A stretch of DNA of 64,000 nucleotides, taken from positions 124,001 to 188,000 of the forward strand of contig CAVQIB010000022.1 in assembly GCA_963712435.1 (NCBI GenBank), in the 5' to 3' direction. Below, one piece after another: positions 29,952 to 39,558 of this stretch; the first letter of the stretch is position 1; every line of letters begins with the position of its first letter. Under the pieces are notes generated by a model. That model made no database searches. It worked only from the letters and a program-made list of their open reading frames with translations, and was not told where the DNA came from. The position numbers and the translations under genes were made by a program. This stretch comes from Rhodoplanes sp963712435 (lineage in GTDB: Bacteria; Pseudomonadota; Alphaproteobacteria; Rhizobiales; Xanthobacteraceae).

Positions 29952-30733
29952 TGAGGCTTGCAGACAAGAACGCGATCGTCACCGGCGCCGCAAAAGGAAT
30001 GGGAAGCGCGATCACCACGACGCTGGCGCGGGAGGGCGCGAACGTGTTCCTGACCGCGCGCGACGTCGAGGCGCTCGCCCCGGTTGCGCGGCAGGTGATC
30101 GATCTGGGCCGCAAGGCTTTCGTTCACGGCTGCGACGTCACCGTCGAAACCCAGGTGAAGGCGATGGCGGACAAGGCGCGGGAGGCGTTCGGCGGACAGA
30201 TCGACATCCTGGTCAATGTCGCCGGCGTGACCGGGCCGATCGAAACGCCGCTGCAGAACATCGGCGTCGAGGATTTCGACTATACGATCCACGCCAATGT
30301 GCGGGGGACGTTCCTGCCCATCAAGCATGTCCTTCCCGCGATGATCGAGCGGCGCAGCGGCAAGATCGTGAACATCGCCGGCACCTCGGGACTGCGCGGC
30401 TATCCGATGCGGACGGCCTACAGCGCGTCCAAATGGGCGGTGCGCGGCATAACGCGCACGGCGGCGCTCGAAGCGGGGAAGTACAATATCAACGTGAACG
30501 CCGTCTGCCCGGGCATCGTCGAGACCCCGCGCATGGAGAAGCTGTGCCGCGAAAAGGCGGCCGTGCGCGGCTGGACCTACGAGCAGGTGTATGAGGAGTA
30601 TGTGCAGGACATGGCCCTCAAGCGCGTCACCACGATACAGGACGTGGCCAATGCCGTGCTGTTCATGTGCAGCGATGAAAGCCGCAACATCACCGGCCAG
30701 GAGCTCGCGGTGGACGGCGGCTGGGATGTGTAG
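29951..30733 (+). CDS. SDR family NAD(P)-dependent oxidoreductase
   Basis: Classical short-chain dehydrogenase of 260 residues. Cofactor motif TGAAKGMGS, NVAGVTGP, catalytic Ser in IAGTSGLRGY and Tyr/Lys in YSASKWAV are all present, and the C-terminus ends in GQELAVDGGWDV. It directly overlaps hyuB and so is made with the ring-opening enzyme. A role in oxidising a hydroxy intermediate (alcohol to ketone or aldehyde) ahead of the aldehyde dehydrogenase is inference. The cofactor preference is not clear, though the lack of an Arg after the glycine motif favours NAD. Confidence 0.88.
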   Translation: MRLADKNAIVTGAAKGMGSAITTTLAREGANVFLTARDVEALAPVARQVIDLGRKAFVHGCDVTVETQVKAMADKAREAFGGQIDILVNVAGVTGPIETPLQNIGVEDFDYTIHANVRGTFLPIKHVLPAMIERRSGKIVNIAGTSGLRGYPMRTAYSASKWAVRGITRTAALEAGKYNINVNAVCPGIVETPRMEKLCREKAAVRGWTYEQVYEEYVQDMALKRVTTIQDVANAVLFMCSDESRNITGQELAVDGGWDV

Positions 30734-30788
30734 GGTCCGAAGTTCAACGCTTGCCTCCGGACCTGCATTGGGCGCGCGTCCCGCACGC

Positions 30789-30826
30789 GGCGCAGCGCGC
30801 CGCTTCGCTCCGTGCTGCGCTGCGCC
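30789..30826. repeat. GC-rich hairpin repeat
   Basis: GGCGCAGCGC and GCGCTGCGCC are perfect 10-bp arms around an 18-base loop, between the SDR and aldehyde dehydrogenase genes. The layout matches a dispersed rhizobial repeat. It may attenuate transcription inside the operon. Confidence 0.6.
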
Positions 30827-30895
30827 CGGGAAACGAGCCCTTGCGGCAGGCGAGTATCGAAATGAATGAACGCGGAAAGCTTAACGGAGCCGGCC

Positions 30896-32365
30896 ATGAA
30901 TAAGATCGAGCGGTGGAACACGCCGCCCAATCTGCCGCGGCGCATGGTGATCGGCGGCGAACGTGTGGACGCGGTCGGACGCGGGCGCATGGAGACGGTC
31001 GATCCGGCGACTGGGCAGGCCTTCGCCGATGTCCCGCAGGCCGGTTCCGAGGACGTCGATCGCGCCGTCGATAGCGCGAAACGCGCGCTCGCCGGCGCGT
31101 GGCGCTCGGTCAGCCCGGCCGAGCGCGGCCGCATCCTCGTCCGCGCCGCAGCGCTCGTCCGCCGCGACAGGGAGCGGCTCGCGCGCGTCGAAACGCTCGA
31201 CAGCGGCAAGCCGCTGCGCGAGTCGCTCGTCGATGTTGAAACCACCGCCGCCTATTTCGAATATTACGCCGGGATGGCCGACAAGCTGCAGGGCGACACG
31301 ATCCCGCTCGGTCCGGATTACATTTCCTTCACCCTGCACGAGCCGGTCGGCGTGACCGCGCATATCATCCCGTGGAACTTCCCGCTGGTGACCACCGCCC
31401 GCGGCGTCGCGCCGGCGCTCGCCGCCGGCAACACCGCGGTGGTCAAGCCCGCGGAGCAGACGCCGCTGACCGCTTTGATGCTCGCGGACCTGCTGGAAGA
31501 AGCGGGGCTGCCGGCCGGCGTCTATAATGTGGTGACAGGCTACGGGCCCGAAGCGGGCGCGCCGCTCTGCGCGCATCCGGACGTGGCGCATGTCACCTTC
31601 ACCGGCTCGGTCGCGACCGGCAAGACGGTGATGAAGCTCGCCGCCGACCACGTCGCATCGGTGACGCTCGAACTCGGCGGCAAGTCGCCCGTGGTGGTTC
31701 TCGCGGACGCCGATCTCGACGCCGCGGTCGAGGGCACGCTCAAGGCGATCTACACCAATGCCGGGCAGGTGTGCTCGGCGGGCTCGCGGCTCGTGGTCGA
31801 GCGGCGGGTGCATGACGCCATGCTCGAGCGGCTGGTCGCGCGCACCAAGACGCTCGCGCTCGGTCACGGATTGGACGATGCGCCGATTGGTCCGCTCGTG
31901 TCCGAGAAGCAGCGCGCCCGCGTCAGCGGCTTTGTCGCGGACGCGCGCCAGCGCGGGCTGGACATCGCGGTGGGCGGCGGCCCGGCGACGGTGAAGGGCC
32001 TTGAAGGCGGCTATTTCTTCGCGCCGACCATCCTCGACCGGGCAGCCGTCGCCGATCCGGTTTCGCAGGAGGAGATTTTCGGGCCGGTGCTCACGGTCCA
32101 GGTGGTCGATACGCCCGAGGAGGCGATCGCCGTCGGGAACGCGACGCCCTACGGGCTCGTCGCCGGCATCTACACGGCCGACATCACCAAGGCGCTGCGT
32201 TTCGCGCGCGACATCGAGGCGGGACAGGTGTTCATCAACCAGTTTTTCGCGGGCGGAGTCGCGACCCCGTTCGGCGGCGTCAAGAACAGCGGCTTCGGAC
32301 GCGAGAAGGGGCTTGCCGCGCTAAGCTCGTATTTTCGCATCAAATGCGTCACCGCGCGGATCTGA
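30896..32365 (+). CDS. NAD(P)-dependent aldehyde dehydrogenase
   Basis: ALDH superfamily enzyme of 489 residues from MNKIERWN. Motifs: IIPWNFPLVTTARGVAPALA, FTGSVATGKTVMKLAA, catalytic Glu in VTLELGGKSPVVV, catalytic Cys in NAGQVCSAGSRLVV, and EEIFGPVLTVQ. The ATG at 30896 has GGAG at normal distance; the ATG at 30866 is an alternative. It follows the SDR gene by about 160 bases and precedes the molybdenum hydroxylase genes. It most likely oxidises the aldehyde left after transamination to a carboxylate. Confidence 0.9.
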   Translation: MNKIERWNTPPNLPRRMVIGGERVDAVGRGRMETVDPATGQAFADVPQAGSEDVDRAVDSAKRALAGAWRSVSPAERGRILVRAAALVRRDRERLARVETLDSGKPLRESLVDVETTAAYFEYYAGMADKLQGDTIPLGPDYISFTLHEPVGVTAHIIPWNFPLVTTARGVAPALAAGNTAVVKPAEQTPLTALMLADLLEEAGLPAGVYNVVTGYGPEAGAPLCAHPDVAHVTFTGSVATGKTVMKLAADHVASVTLELGGKSPVVVLADADLDAAVEGTLKAIYTNAGQVCSAGSRLVVERRVHDAMLERLVARTKTLALGHGLDDAPIGPLVSEKQRARVSGFVADARQRGLDIAVGGGPATVKGLEGGYFFAPTILDRAAVADPVSQEEIFGPVLTVQVVDTPEEAIAVGNATPYGLVAGIYTADITKALRFARDIEAGQVFINQFFAGGVATPFGGVKNSGFGREKGLAALSSYFRIKCVTARI

Positions 32366-32382
32366 CGGCGGAGCGCCACGTC

Positions 32383-33240
32383 ATGGATGCAAGCTTCGAT
32401 CTCGCGATGCCCGGCAACTGCGCGCAGGCGTTGCAGCTGCTCGCCGCCGACGGCGCGATCCCGCTCGCGGGAGGCACCAATGTGGTGGTCGATCTGCGCG
32501 CCAAGCGGCTCGCGCCGAAGCAGCTCGTCTCGCTCGATCGCCTCGCAGAGCTGCGCGGCGTCGCCGCCGCGAACGGCCGCATCGAAATCGGCGCGCGCAC
32601 CACGGTGACCGATCTCCTGCGGCGCCCGGAGATCGCCGCGACCGCGCCGTCGCTCGTGCAGTCGGCGGCGGTGTTTGCCGGCCAGATGGTGCGCAACACC
32701 GCGACCGTCGCCGGCAATATCGCCTGCGGCTCGCCGGCGGCCGATCTCGTGCCGCCGCTGCTCAGCCTCGACGCCGAAATAACGCTGATGTCGGCGCGCG
32801 GCGAGCGCATCCTGCCGCTTGCATCCTACTTCGTCGATTACCGCACGGACGTGCGCCGCCCTGACGAGTTGATCACCGCCATCGCCTGGAAGCGGCCGCC
32901 CGAGCGCGCGTACAACGTCTTCTACAAGCTCGCGCGCCGCAAAGGCGATGCGATCACGGTCACAGGCGTCGCGGTGACGATCGCCGTCGAGGGTGGGCGC
33001 TGCACGCGCGCGCGCATCGCGCTCGGGGCGGTCGCGCCCATCGTCATACGCGCGCAGCGGGCGGAAGCCATGCTCGAGGGCGAGATGCTCACGCCGGCGC
33101 TGATCGATGCGGCCGCGCGCGCGGCGGCGGAGGAAAGCCGCCCGATCGACGATATCCGCGCGTCGGCGGAGTACCGGCGGCACATGGTGCGCGTGCTGAC
33201 GCGCCGCCTCGTCGGCCAGGCGGCCGATCGGCTCGGGTGA
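32383..33240 (+). CDS. Molybdenum hydroxylase, FAD-binding medium subunit
   Basis: 285-residue CoxM/XdhB-type subunit passing electrons from the iron-sulfur subunit to FAD. The FAD motifs are PLAGGTNVVVDLRAKR and TVAGNIACGSPAADLVPPL. Start MDASFDLAMP was chosen because it fits the family N-terminus; the in-frame start at 32344 lies inside the ALDH gene. The three hydroxylase subunit genes are in the order medium, small, large. Confidence 0.9.
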   Translation: MDASFDLAMPGNCAQALQLLAADGAIPLAGGTNVVVDLRAKRLAPKQLVSLDRLAELRGVAAANGRIEIGARTTVTDLLRRPEIAATAPSLVQSAAVFAGQMVRNTATVAGNIACGSPAADLVPPLLSLDAEITLMSARGERILPLASYFVDYRTDVRRPDELITAIAWKRPPERAYNVFYKLARRKGDAITVTGVAVTIAVEGGRCTRARIALGAVAPIVIRAQRAEAMLEGEMLTPALIDAAARAAAEESRPIDDIRASAEYRRHMVRVLTRRLVGQAADRLG

Positions 33241-33252
33241 GGAATTGTCAGC

Positions 33253-33741
33253 ATGTCGGCGGAACGCATCATCACGTTGAAGGTCAATGGCCGGTCGGTG
33301 GAGACCGCCGCGCCGGCGCATCGCACTTTGCTGGAGGCGCTGCGGGACGCTGGATTCGTCGACGTCAAGCGCGGCTGCGAGAAAGGCGACTGCGGCGCAT
33401 GCGCGGTTTTGCTCGATGGCGTCGCGGTCGATGCCTGTCTAACCTTGGCCTGGACCGCCGAGGGCCGCGAGATCGTCACCGCCGCGGGGCTTTCCCGCGA
33501 CGGGCTGCATCCGCTGCAGGAGAGCTTCATCGAGAAGGGTGCGATCCAGTGCGGCTACTGCACGCCCGGCCTGCTGATAGCGGCACATTCCTTGCTCTCC
33601 GTGAATCCGGATCCGAGCGAGGACGAGATCAGGCGCGAACTCGGCGGAAATCTATGCCGCTGCACGGGATACGCGAAAGTGTTCGAGGCGGTTCAGGACG
33701 CGGCGGCGACGATGCGGGCACAAGAGGCGCGCCATGACTGA
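33253..33741 (+). CDS. Molybdenum hydroxylase, [2Fe-2S] small subunit
   Basis: 162-residue subunit with two iron-sulfur clusters: the plant-ferredoxin type (RGCEKGDCGACAVLLDG with a distal Cys in DACLTLAW) and the second type (CGYCTPGLLIAAHSLL, then GGNLCRCTGYAKVFEA). It links the molybdenum centre to FAD. It starts 12 bases after the FAD subunit gene and its end overlaps the large-subunit gene by eight bases. Confidence 0.93.
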   Translation: MSAERIITLKVNGRSVETAAPAHRTLLEALRDAGFVDVKRGCEKGDCGACAVLLDGVAVDACLTLAWTAEGREIVTAAGLSRDGLHPLQESFIEKGAIQCGYCTPGLLIAAHSLLSVNPDPSEDEIRRELGGNLCRCTGYAKVFEAVQDAAATMRAQEARHD

Positions 33742-36080
33742 CGTGGCGGACCGGACCGCAGCCTTACCGAACGTTGTCTTCCACCAGGTCGGAAAACCGC
33801 TGGTGCGCACCGACGCGCCCGGCAAGGCGACCGGCAAGACGCCCTATGCCGGCGACTACGTTCTGCCCGGGATGCTGCATGCGAAAGCGCTGCGCAGTCC
33901 GCAGGCGAGCGCGCGGCTCGTGCGGCTCGATGTCGAAAAAGCGCGCGCGCTCAACGGCGTCGTGTGCGTGCTCACCGCGAACGAACTGCCGGATCGGCTC
34001 GCGCCGACCGACATTCCCGGCCAGACCGGCCAGGCGCGGCTGAAGACCGACCAGCAGATTCTCGTGCGCGAGCGCGTGCGTTACCAGGGCGAGCCGCTCG
34101 CCCTGGTCGCCGCGGAAACCGCCGACATCGCCGAGCGCGCGCTCGCGCTCATCGAATACGAGCTTGCGCCGCTGCCCGGCGTGTTCGACCCGATCGAGGC
34201 GATGCGGCCGGGCGCCCCGCTCGTGCAGGGCGAGGACAATATCGTCGCCCGTCACGTGATCAGGAAGGGCGATGCGGCGAGCGGCTTTGCCGCGGCCGAT
34301 CGCGTGGTGGAACGCACCTATCGGACGCAGTTCATCGAGCACGCCTTCCTCGAACCCGAGGTGGGCCTCGCCTGGATCGACGAGAACGACGTGGTGAACA
34401 TCCGCGTCTCCACCCAGGTGATCGAGCATTTCCGCTTCATCGCCGACGCGATCGGCGTGCCGCACAACAAAGTGCGCATTCATGGGCGCGATGGTCGGCG
34501 GCGGCTTCGGCGGCAAGGAGGACATCACCGTCGAGGTCTATCTCGCGCTGCTCGCCAAGCAGACGCGCCGGCCGGTGCGGCTGGAGTTTTCCCGCGAGGA
34601 TTCGTTCGTCGGCCACGGCAAGCGGCATCCCTTCACCATGACCTACAAGACCGGGATCAAGCGGGACGGGACGATCACGGCGCTCGATGTCCGCATGGTC
34701 TCCGACGCCGGCGCTTATGTCTATCTCAGTCCCTATGTCCTGCTGTATGCCGCGGTGGCGGCGCCCGGCCCGTATCGGATCGACAATCTGAGCGTCGAGG
34801 CGGTGTCGGTTGCGACCAACAACATGTATACGAGCGCGTTCCGCGGCTTCGGCGCGGCGCAGGCCTGCATTGCCTACGAGCAGCAGATGGACGAGATCGC
34901 GAGCGCGCTCGCGCTCGACCGCCTGGAGCTGCGCCGGCGCAACTATCTCAAGACGGGCGATCCGATCGCGACCGGCGTAACGCTGCCGAGCGCAATCTGG
35001 ACGGAGCGCTGCGCGGCGCTCGCGTGGAAGGCGCTCGGCGAGACGAAGAGCCCGGACGGGCCGATCCGCTACGGGCGCGGGCTCGCGGCCTATCAGCAGA
35101 GCTATGGCCGGCTGACCTTCCTGCATGATACGTCGGAGGCGTGGGTCGGCGTCGAGGTCGACGGCACCGTGGTCGTGCGTTCGGGCGTGACCGATATCGG
35201 CGCCGGCCAGGCGTCGGCGCTGGCGCAGATCGCCATCGAGATTCTCGGCGTCACCATGGATCACGTCGTCGTCTACAACAGCGACTCGGCGGTCACCCCG
35301 CTCGCCGGCACGACGACGGCGACGCGCGCGCTTTACATGACCGGCAACGCGGTGCGCGTCGCGGCCGAGGCCGTGCGCAACCGCCTGGTCGCCCGGGCGG
35401 CGCAGGCGTTCAACACGTCGCCCGATCACATCGAGCTTGCGAGCGACCGCGTCTCGGTGCTCGACAATTCCGGACGATCGATGCCGCTCGCCGAACTCGC
35501 GCGAATCTGCGCGGCGGACGGGATCCAGCGCCAGGAACTCGCGATCTTCCGGGCGCCGTTCACCGACAAGCTCGATCCGGAGACCGGGCAGGGCCAGGCG
35601 CATCCTGATTACACATTCGGCGCGCATGCGGTCGAGGTCGCCGTCGATATCGAGACCGGCGAGGTGACGGTCGTGCAAAGCGTCGCCTGTCACGATGTCG
35701 GCCAGTGCATCAATCCGGCGGCGGTCGAAGGCCAGATCGAAGGCGGGGCGGCGCAGGGCCAGGGCTATGCGCTCACCGAAGAAATGATCTACCGCGACGG
35801 CAAGCTGATGACGCCGTCCTTCAGCGAGTATCTCATTCCGACGGCGCTCGACGTGCCCAAGGTCAAATCGATCATTCTGGAATCGCGCAGCGGCCTCGGA
35901 CCGTTCGGCGCGAAAGGGATCGGCGAGCCGGCGCTGACCCCGGTCGCGCCCGCCATCGCCAACGCCGTCGCCGATGCGATCGGCGTGCGCATCTACGATC
36001 TGCCGATCACGCCGGAAAAAATCGTGCGTGCGCTGACTGCGCGCGAGACGGGTGGGACAGCGCCGATCGCGGCGGAATAG
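33734..36080 (+). CDS. Molybdenum hydroxylase, molybdopterin-binding large subunit (frameshifted)
   Basis: 781 residues after repair; xanthine dehydrogenase/aldehyde oxidase superfamily. It opens with VGKPLVRTDAPGKATGKTPY. An extra T at 34479-34481 breaks the frame; repaired, it reads VPHNKVRIMGAMVGGGFGGK. Molybdopterin contacts follow (SAFRGFGAAQACIAYE, TDIGAGQASALAQIA) and the catalytic Glu lies in GAKGIGEPALTPVAPA. There is no CO-dehydrogenase AYxCSFR loop, so the enzyme hydroxylates an organic substrate, typically next to a ring nitrogen or at an aldehyde. In this operon it could make the lactam opened by HyuAB. Confidence 0.88.
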
Positions 36081-36232
36081 ACGCATGTGCCGCACCGAGC
36101 CGATATCGACAGTGCTGAATCATCGCCTATCGCTGCAAAGGGCAGGGTGAAGAGTTGCGGAACGTTCGATCAGGGTTGCGCGGGGCCGGGCTCGCCCGGT
36201 CGGTGCGCTCGTTCACAAGGGAGCAGGCTTCC

Positions 36233-37351
36233 ATGGTTATCAATCGCAGGCTTCTGGTTGCTTCGGCCGTCGCGTTGGCCGCGCTGTTCGCCGGTCCGGA
36301 CACGTCGATCGCGCAGGAGAAGACGGTCAAGATCGGTTTCATCGGCCCGCTCAGCGGCGGCAATGCGCATCACGGCCTCGCCGCGCGCAACGGCTTCCTG
36401 CTCGCCGTCGAGCATGCCAATGCCGCCGGCCTGCCGTTCAAGATCGAACCGGTCATTCTCGACGACGCGTCCGACCCGCCGACCGGCGTCAACGCCGCGC
36501 TCAAGCTCGTCAACGACCCGGACGTGGTCGGCGCGATCGGCCATTGGAACAGCCCGGTCGCGCTCGCGACCACGCCGGTGTTCGACCGGTCCGGCGTGCC
36601 GTTCATCATCTGGGGCGCGATCAGCCCGCGCGTCACCGAGCAGAACCTGCCCTTCGTCACCCGCGTGACGCCGACGCTCGTCGCGGAGAACGCGCCGCTT
36701 GCGGAATCGATCGCCAAGCAGGGGGTGAAGAGCCTCGTCATCCTCTCCGACACCAGCGACTACGGCAAGCAGAACACGCAGTCGTTCACGCAGCTGTTCG
36801 AGAAGGCGGGCGGCAAGATCATTGCGGCCGACGCCGCGCCGGTCGGCACCACGGATTTCCGCGCGATCCTCACCAAGCTGAAGGCGGCGAACGCACAGGG
36901 CCTTTATTTCGGCGGCGTCATCACCGAGGCGGGCATCGTCCGCAAGCAGATGAAGGAACTCGGGATGAACATCCCGATGTACGGCATATCCGGCATCTAT
37001 GATCCGAAATTCGTCGAGATCGCCGGCGATTCCGCCGAAGGCACGATCGCGGGCGTGCGCGAGGCGCAGCAGAATCCGAAAGCCGAGGCGATGGTGAAGG
37101 CCTATCAGGAACACAAATTCGCCGAGCCCTCCAGCCATTACACGATGTTCGCCTATGACGCGGTCGGCGTTCTCGTCGACGCGATGAAGCGGCTCGGCGC
37201 AACCGACAAGACGGCGCTCGCCAAGGCGATCCGCGACATCAAGTATGACGGCGTGCTCGGCCAGACGACGTTCGACGCCAACGGGCAGACGCAGGTCCCG
37301 ATTGCGATCTCGCTCTATGTCGTCAAGGACGGCAAGTGGGTGAAGATGTGA
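36233..37351 (+). CDS. Branched-chain amino acid-type ABC transporter substrate-binding protein
   Basis: Periplasmic type I binding protein of 372 residues. The signal peptide MVINRRLLVASAVALAALFA is cleaved near SIAQEK; the mature part starts VKIGFIGPLSGG, the usual LivK opening, and has AIGHWNSPVALATTPVFDRS and ILSDTSDYGKQNTQSF. It comes 152 bases after the hydroxylase and heads a complete Liv-type importer. Ligands of this class include amino acids, amides, urea and aromatic acids; here the pathway substrate is the likely cargo. Confidence 0.9.
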   Translation: MVINRRLLVASAVALAALFAGPDTSIAQEKTVKIGFIGPLSGGNAHHGLAARNGFLLAVEHANAAGLPFKIEPVILDDASDPPTGVNAALKLVNDPDVVGAIGHWNSPVALATTPVFDRSGVPFIIWGAISPRVTEQNLPFVTRVTPTLVAENAPLAESIAKQGVKSLVILSDTSDYGKQNTQSFTQLFEKAGGKIIAADAAPVGTTDFRAILTKLKAANAQGLYFGGVITEAGIVRKQMKELGMNIPMYGISGIYDPKFVEIAGDSAEGTIAGVREAQQNPKAEAMVKAYQEHKFAEPSSHYTMFAYDAVGVLVDAMKRLGATDKTALAKAIRDIKYDGVLGQTTFDANGQTQVPIAISLYVVKDGKWVKM

Positions 37352-37371
37352 ACGCCAAGTCTCCTCCTTTT

Positions 37372-37394
37372 CCTCCCCCGCGATGCGGGGGAGG
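37372..37394. repeat. Perfect hairpin between binding-protein and permease genes
   Basis: CCTCCCCCGC-gat-GCGGGGGAGG has 10-bp perfect arms and a three-base loop. It resembles half of the palindromic elements at 15841 and 61660. Located after the binding-protein stop, it could stabilise that mRNA end, a common device for making excess binding protein. Confidence 0.65.
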
Positions 37395-37434
37395 ATGAAG
37401 TTCAATTTCGCAGCGAGAAAGTTGACGAGCGCGG

Positions 37435-38340
37435 ATGGAGCAGATCGTACAGCAGATCATCAATTGGCTGGCGCTGAGTTCGATCTATGCGCTGCTCGCC
37501 ATCGGCTTCAGTCTGTTGTTCGGCGTCATCAATGTGATTCAGTTCTCGCATGGCGACGTCGCCCTGACGGCGCCGTTCATCGCCATGGCGGTGTTCGCGA
37601 GCCTGGGCGCGCTCGCGCCGGGCGCCGGCCTGTTCCTCGCCATCGTCGTGGCGATCTTCGCCGTCGGCATGCTCGGGATTCTGCTTGACCGTTTGCTGAT
37701 CCGCCGCTTCCGCACCGCGCCGCCGATGATGGCCCTCGTCGCGACGGTCGCGCTCGGAATCGTGCTGCGCGAACTCATCCGCATCCTGTATCCCGACGGC
37801 TCGAACCCGCACCCGTTTCCCTTGCTCATCGAGGGCAACGCGCTCACCTTCGGCGAAGCCGCGCTGTCCTGGCTCGTGGTCGCGATGATGGGCGTGACGG
37901 TGCTGCTCGTCGCCGCGCTGACCCTGCTGCTCTACCGCACCCGGCTCGGGGTGCGCATCCGCGCCGTGTCGCAGGACATCGAAATGGCGCGCATGCTCGC
38001 CATCAATCCGAACCGGGTTTTCCAGGTGACGTTTTTCATCGCTTCGGTGACCGGAGCGGTCGCCGGCGTTTTCTATGCGAGCTATGTCGGGCTGATGCGC
38101 TTCGATCTCGGCATCATCGCCGGGCTGCTCGGTTTTTCGGCCGCGGTGATCGGCGGGCTCGGCAACATGACCGGCGCGATCATCGGCAGCCTGGTGCTCG
38201 CCGGTCTGGACACGATGGTGCAAGCCGCGGTGCCCGACGGCGCCGCCTATCGGCTGGTGGTCGCTTTTTTGCTCGTCGTGCTCGTGCTCGTGTTTCGTCC
38301 GGCGGGCCTGCTCGGCCAGTCCGTCCCCGAGAAGGTGTGA
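37435..38340 (+). CDS. Liv-type ABC transporter permease (LivH)
   Basis: Inner-membrane permease of 301 residues. The N-terminal LALSSIYALLAIGFSLLFGV and QFSHGDVALTAPFIAMAVF are LivH hallmarks, followed by RAVSQDIEMARMLAINPNRV, the cytoplasmic loop contacting the ATPases, and SAAVIGGLGNMTGAIIGSL. It is followed after 28 bases by the LivM permease gene. Confidence 0.9.
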   Translation: MEQIVQQIINWLALSSIYALLAIGFSLLFGVINVIQFSHGDVALTAPFIAMAVFASLGALAPGAGLFLAIVVAIFAVGMLGILLDRLLIRRFRTAPPMMALVATVALGIVLRELIRILYPDGSNPHPFPLLIEGNALTFGEAALSWLVVAMMGVTVLLVAALTLLLYRTRLGVRIRAVSQDIEMARMLAINPNRVFQVTFFIASVTGAVAGVFYASYVGLMRFDLGIIAGLLGFSAAVIGGLGNMTGAIIGSLVLAGLDTMVQAAVPDGAAYRLVVAFLLVVLVLVFRPAGLLGQSVPEKV

Positions 38341-38368
38341 GGACGCAGGGTTTGGGGCGCAGCGCATC

Positions 38369-39556
38369 ATGAAAGCCGACATCGCCCCAGCCGAAGCGGG
38401 GCCGACAAGGACGCTGTCGGCCGTCCAGGCGCACGGCGTCGTGCTCGGCGTCAGCATCGGGATCGCCGCCTTCTTGTGGGCCTTCATGGTGGCGAACGGC
38501 ACGATCGCGGTGATCGCGCTGCTCGCGCTGCTCGCCGGAGTGTTCTTCGCGCTCGAACGCTACCCGCAGGCGGAAGGCGTGGTGGTCCGTTCCTTCCGCA
38601 CGGCGCGCGTGACCGCGGCGGTCGTCTGGCTCGTCATCGTTCTCGGCTTTCCCTTGCTGTTCGGCCAGAACACCTATTTCATCCATCTGCTCGTGATGTG
38701 CCTGATCTATTCGGTGCTCGCGATCGCGCTGAACTTCCAGCTCGGATCGGCCAACATCCCCAATTTCGCGACGGGGGCCACCTACGGAATCGGCGCCTAT
38801 TGCTCGGCGCTGCTCGCGCTCAATTTCGGCTGGAGTTTTTGGGCGACGCTGCCCTTCGCGGCGCTCGCGGCGACTTTGTTCGGCTTCATCATCGGCCTGC
38901 CGTCGATGCGCACGCGCGACAGCTATCTCGCGCTCGTCACCATCGCCTGCGGCGTGATCATCCACCAGCTTCTCAACAATTTCGAATGGACCGGCGGCCC
39001 CCAGGGCCTGATCGGAATTCCGGCGCCGACGCTGTTCGGATACAGCTTCGCGCGGCCGCTCGAGCTGTTCGGCCATCGGCTGCCGTTCCAGGTCAATTTC
39101 TATTATCTGTCGCTTGCGCTGCTCGCGCTTGCCGTCGTCGTCGCCAAGCGGCTGCACAATTCCCGCATCGGGCTCGCCTGGAATGCGCTGCGCGCGGACG
39201 AGGTGGCGGCGCGCGCGGTCGGGATCAACGTCGTCTGGTTCAAGGTGCTGGCGTTTGCGGTCGATGCGTTTCTCGCAGCCTTCGCCGGCGTCCTCTACGC
39301 GTTCTATATCAGCTACATCGCGCCGGACAATTTCACCTTTCTGGTCTCGGTGACGCTGATGACGATGGTGATCGTCGGCGGGATGGACAATGTCGCAGGC
39401 GTGATTGTCGGCGCGTTTCTATTGACGCTGCTGCCGGAGAAGCTGCGCGCATTTTCCGACTATCGCCTCTTGTTCTACGGGCTTGTCGTGATCGCCTTCC
39501 TGATGATCCGTCCGCAGGGCCTGCTGCCGCAGCGGCTGCGCAATTACGGGCCGTAG
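38369..39556 (+). CDS. Liv-type ABC transporter permease (LivM)
   Basis: Second permease, 395 residues. Two extra N-terminal hydrophobic segments precede the core, which starts YFIHLLVMCLIYSVLAIALN and carries LGSANIPNFATGATYGIGAY, the coupling loop GLAWNALRADEVAARAVGIN and IVGGMDNVAGVIVGAFLLTL. LivM proteins with such N-terminal extensions are usual. The TAG stop is two bases from the ATG of the ATPase gene. Confidence 0.9.
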   Translation: MKADIAPAEAGPTRTLSAVQAHGVVLGVSIGIAAFLWAFMVANGTIAVIALLALLAGVFFALERYPQAEGVVVRSFRTARVTAAVVWLVIVLGFPLLFGQNTYFIHLLVMCLIYSVLAIALNFQLGSANIPNFATGATYGIGAYCSALLALNFGWSFWATLPFAALAATLFGFIIGLPSMRTRDSYLALVTIACGVIIHQLLNNFEWTGGPQGLIGIPAPTLFGYSFARPLELFGHRLPFQVNFYYLSLALLALAVVVAKRLHNSRIGLAWNALRADEVAARAVGINVVWFKVLAFAVDAFLAAFAGVLYAFYISYIAPDNFTFLVSVTLMTMVIVGGMDNVAGVIVGAFLLTLLPEKLRAFSDYRLLFYGLVVIAFLMIRPQGLLPQRLRNYGP

Positions 39557-39558
39557 CG

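Noticed and set aside
26279..30733. Single 1484-residue open frame covering hyuA, hyuB and the SDR
   Set aside because: It arises because two one-base insertions leave one frame free of stops. Conserved motifs of hyuA and hyuB continue in another frame, and normal start codons lie at 28334 and 29951.
33734..36080. Carbon monoxide dehydrogenase large subunit
   Set aside because: The AYxCSFR active-site loop is absent; the SAFRGFG segment matches the xanthine dehydrogenase/aldehyde oxidase branch.
37372..37394. Transcription terminator ending the importer operon
   Set aside because: No T-run follows and the permease genes of the same importer begin 40 bases later; an mRNA-stability or repeat role fits better.
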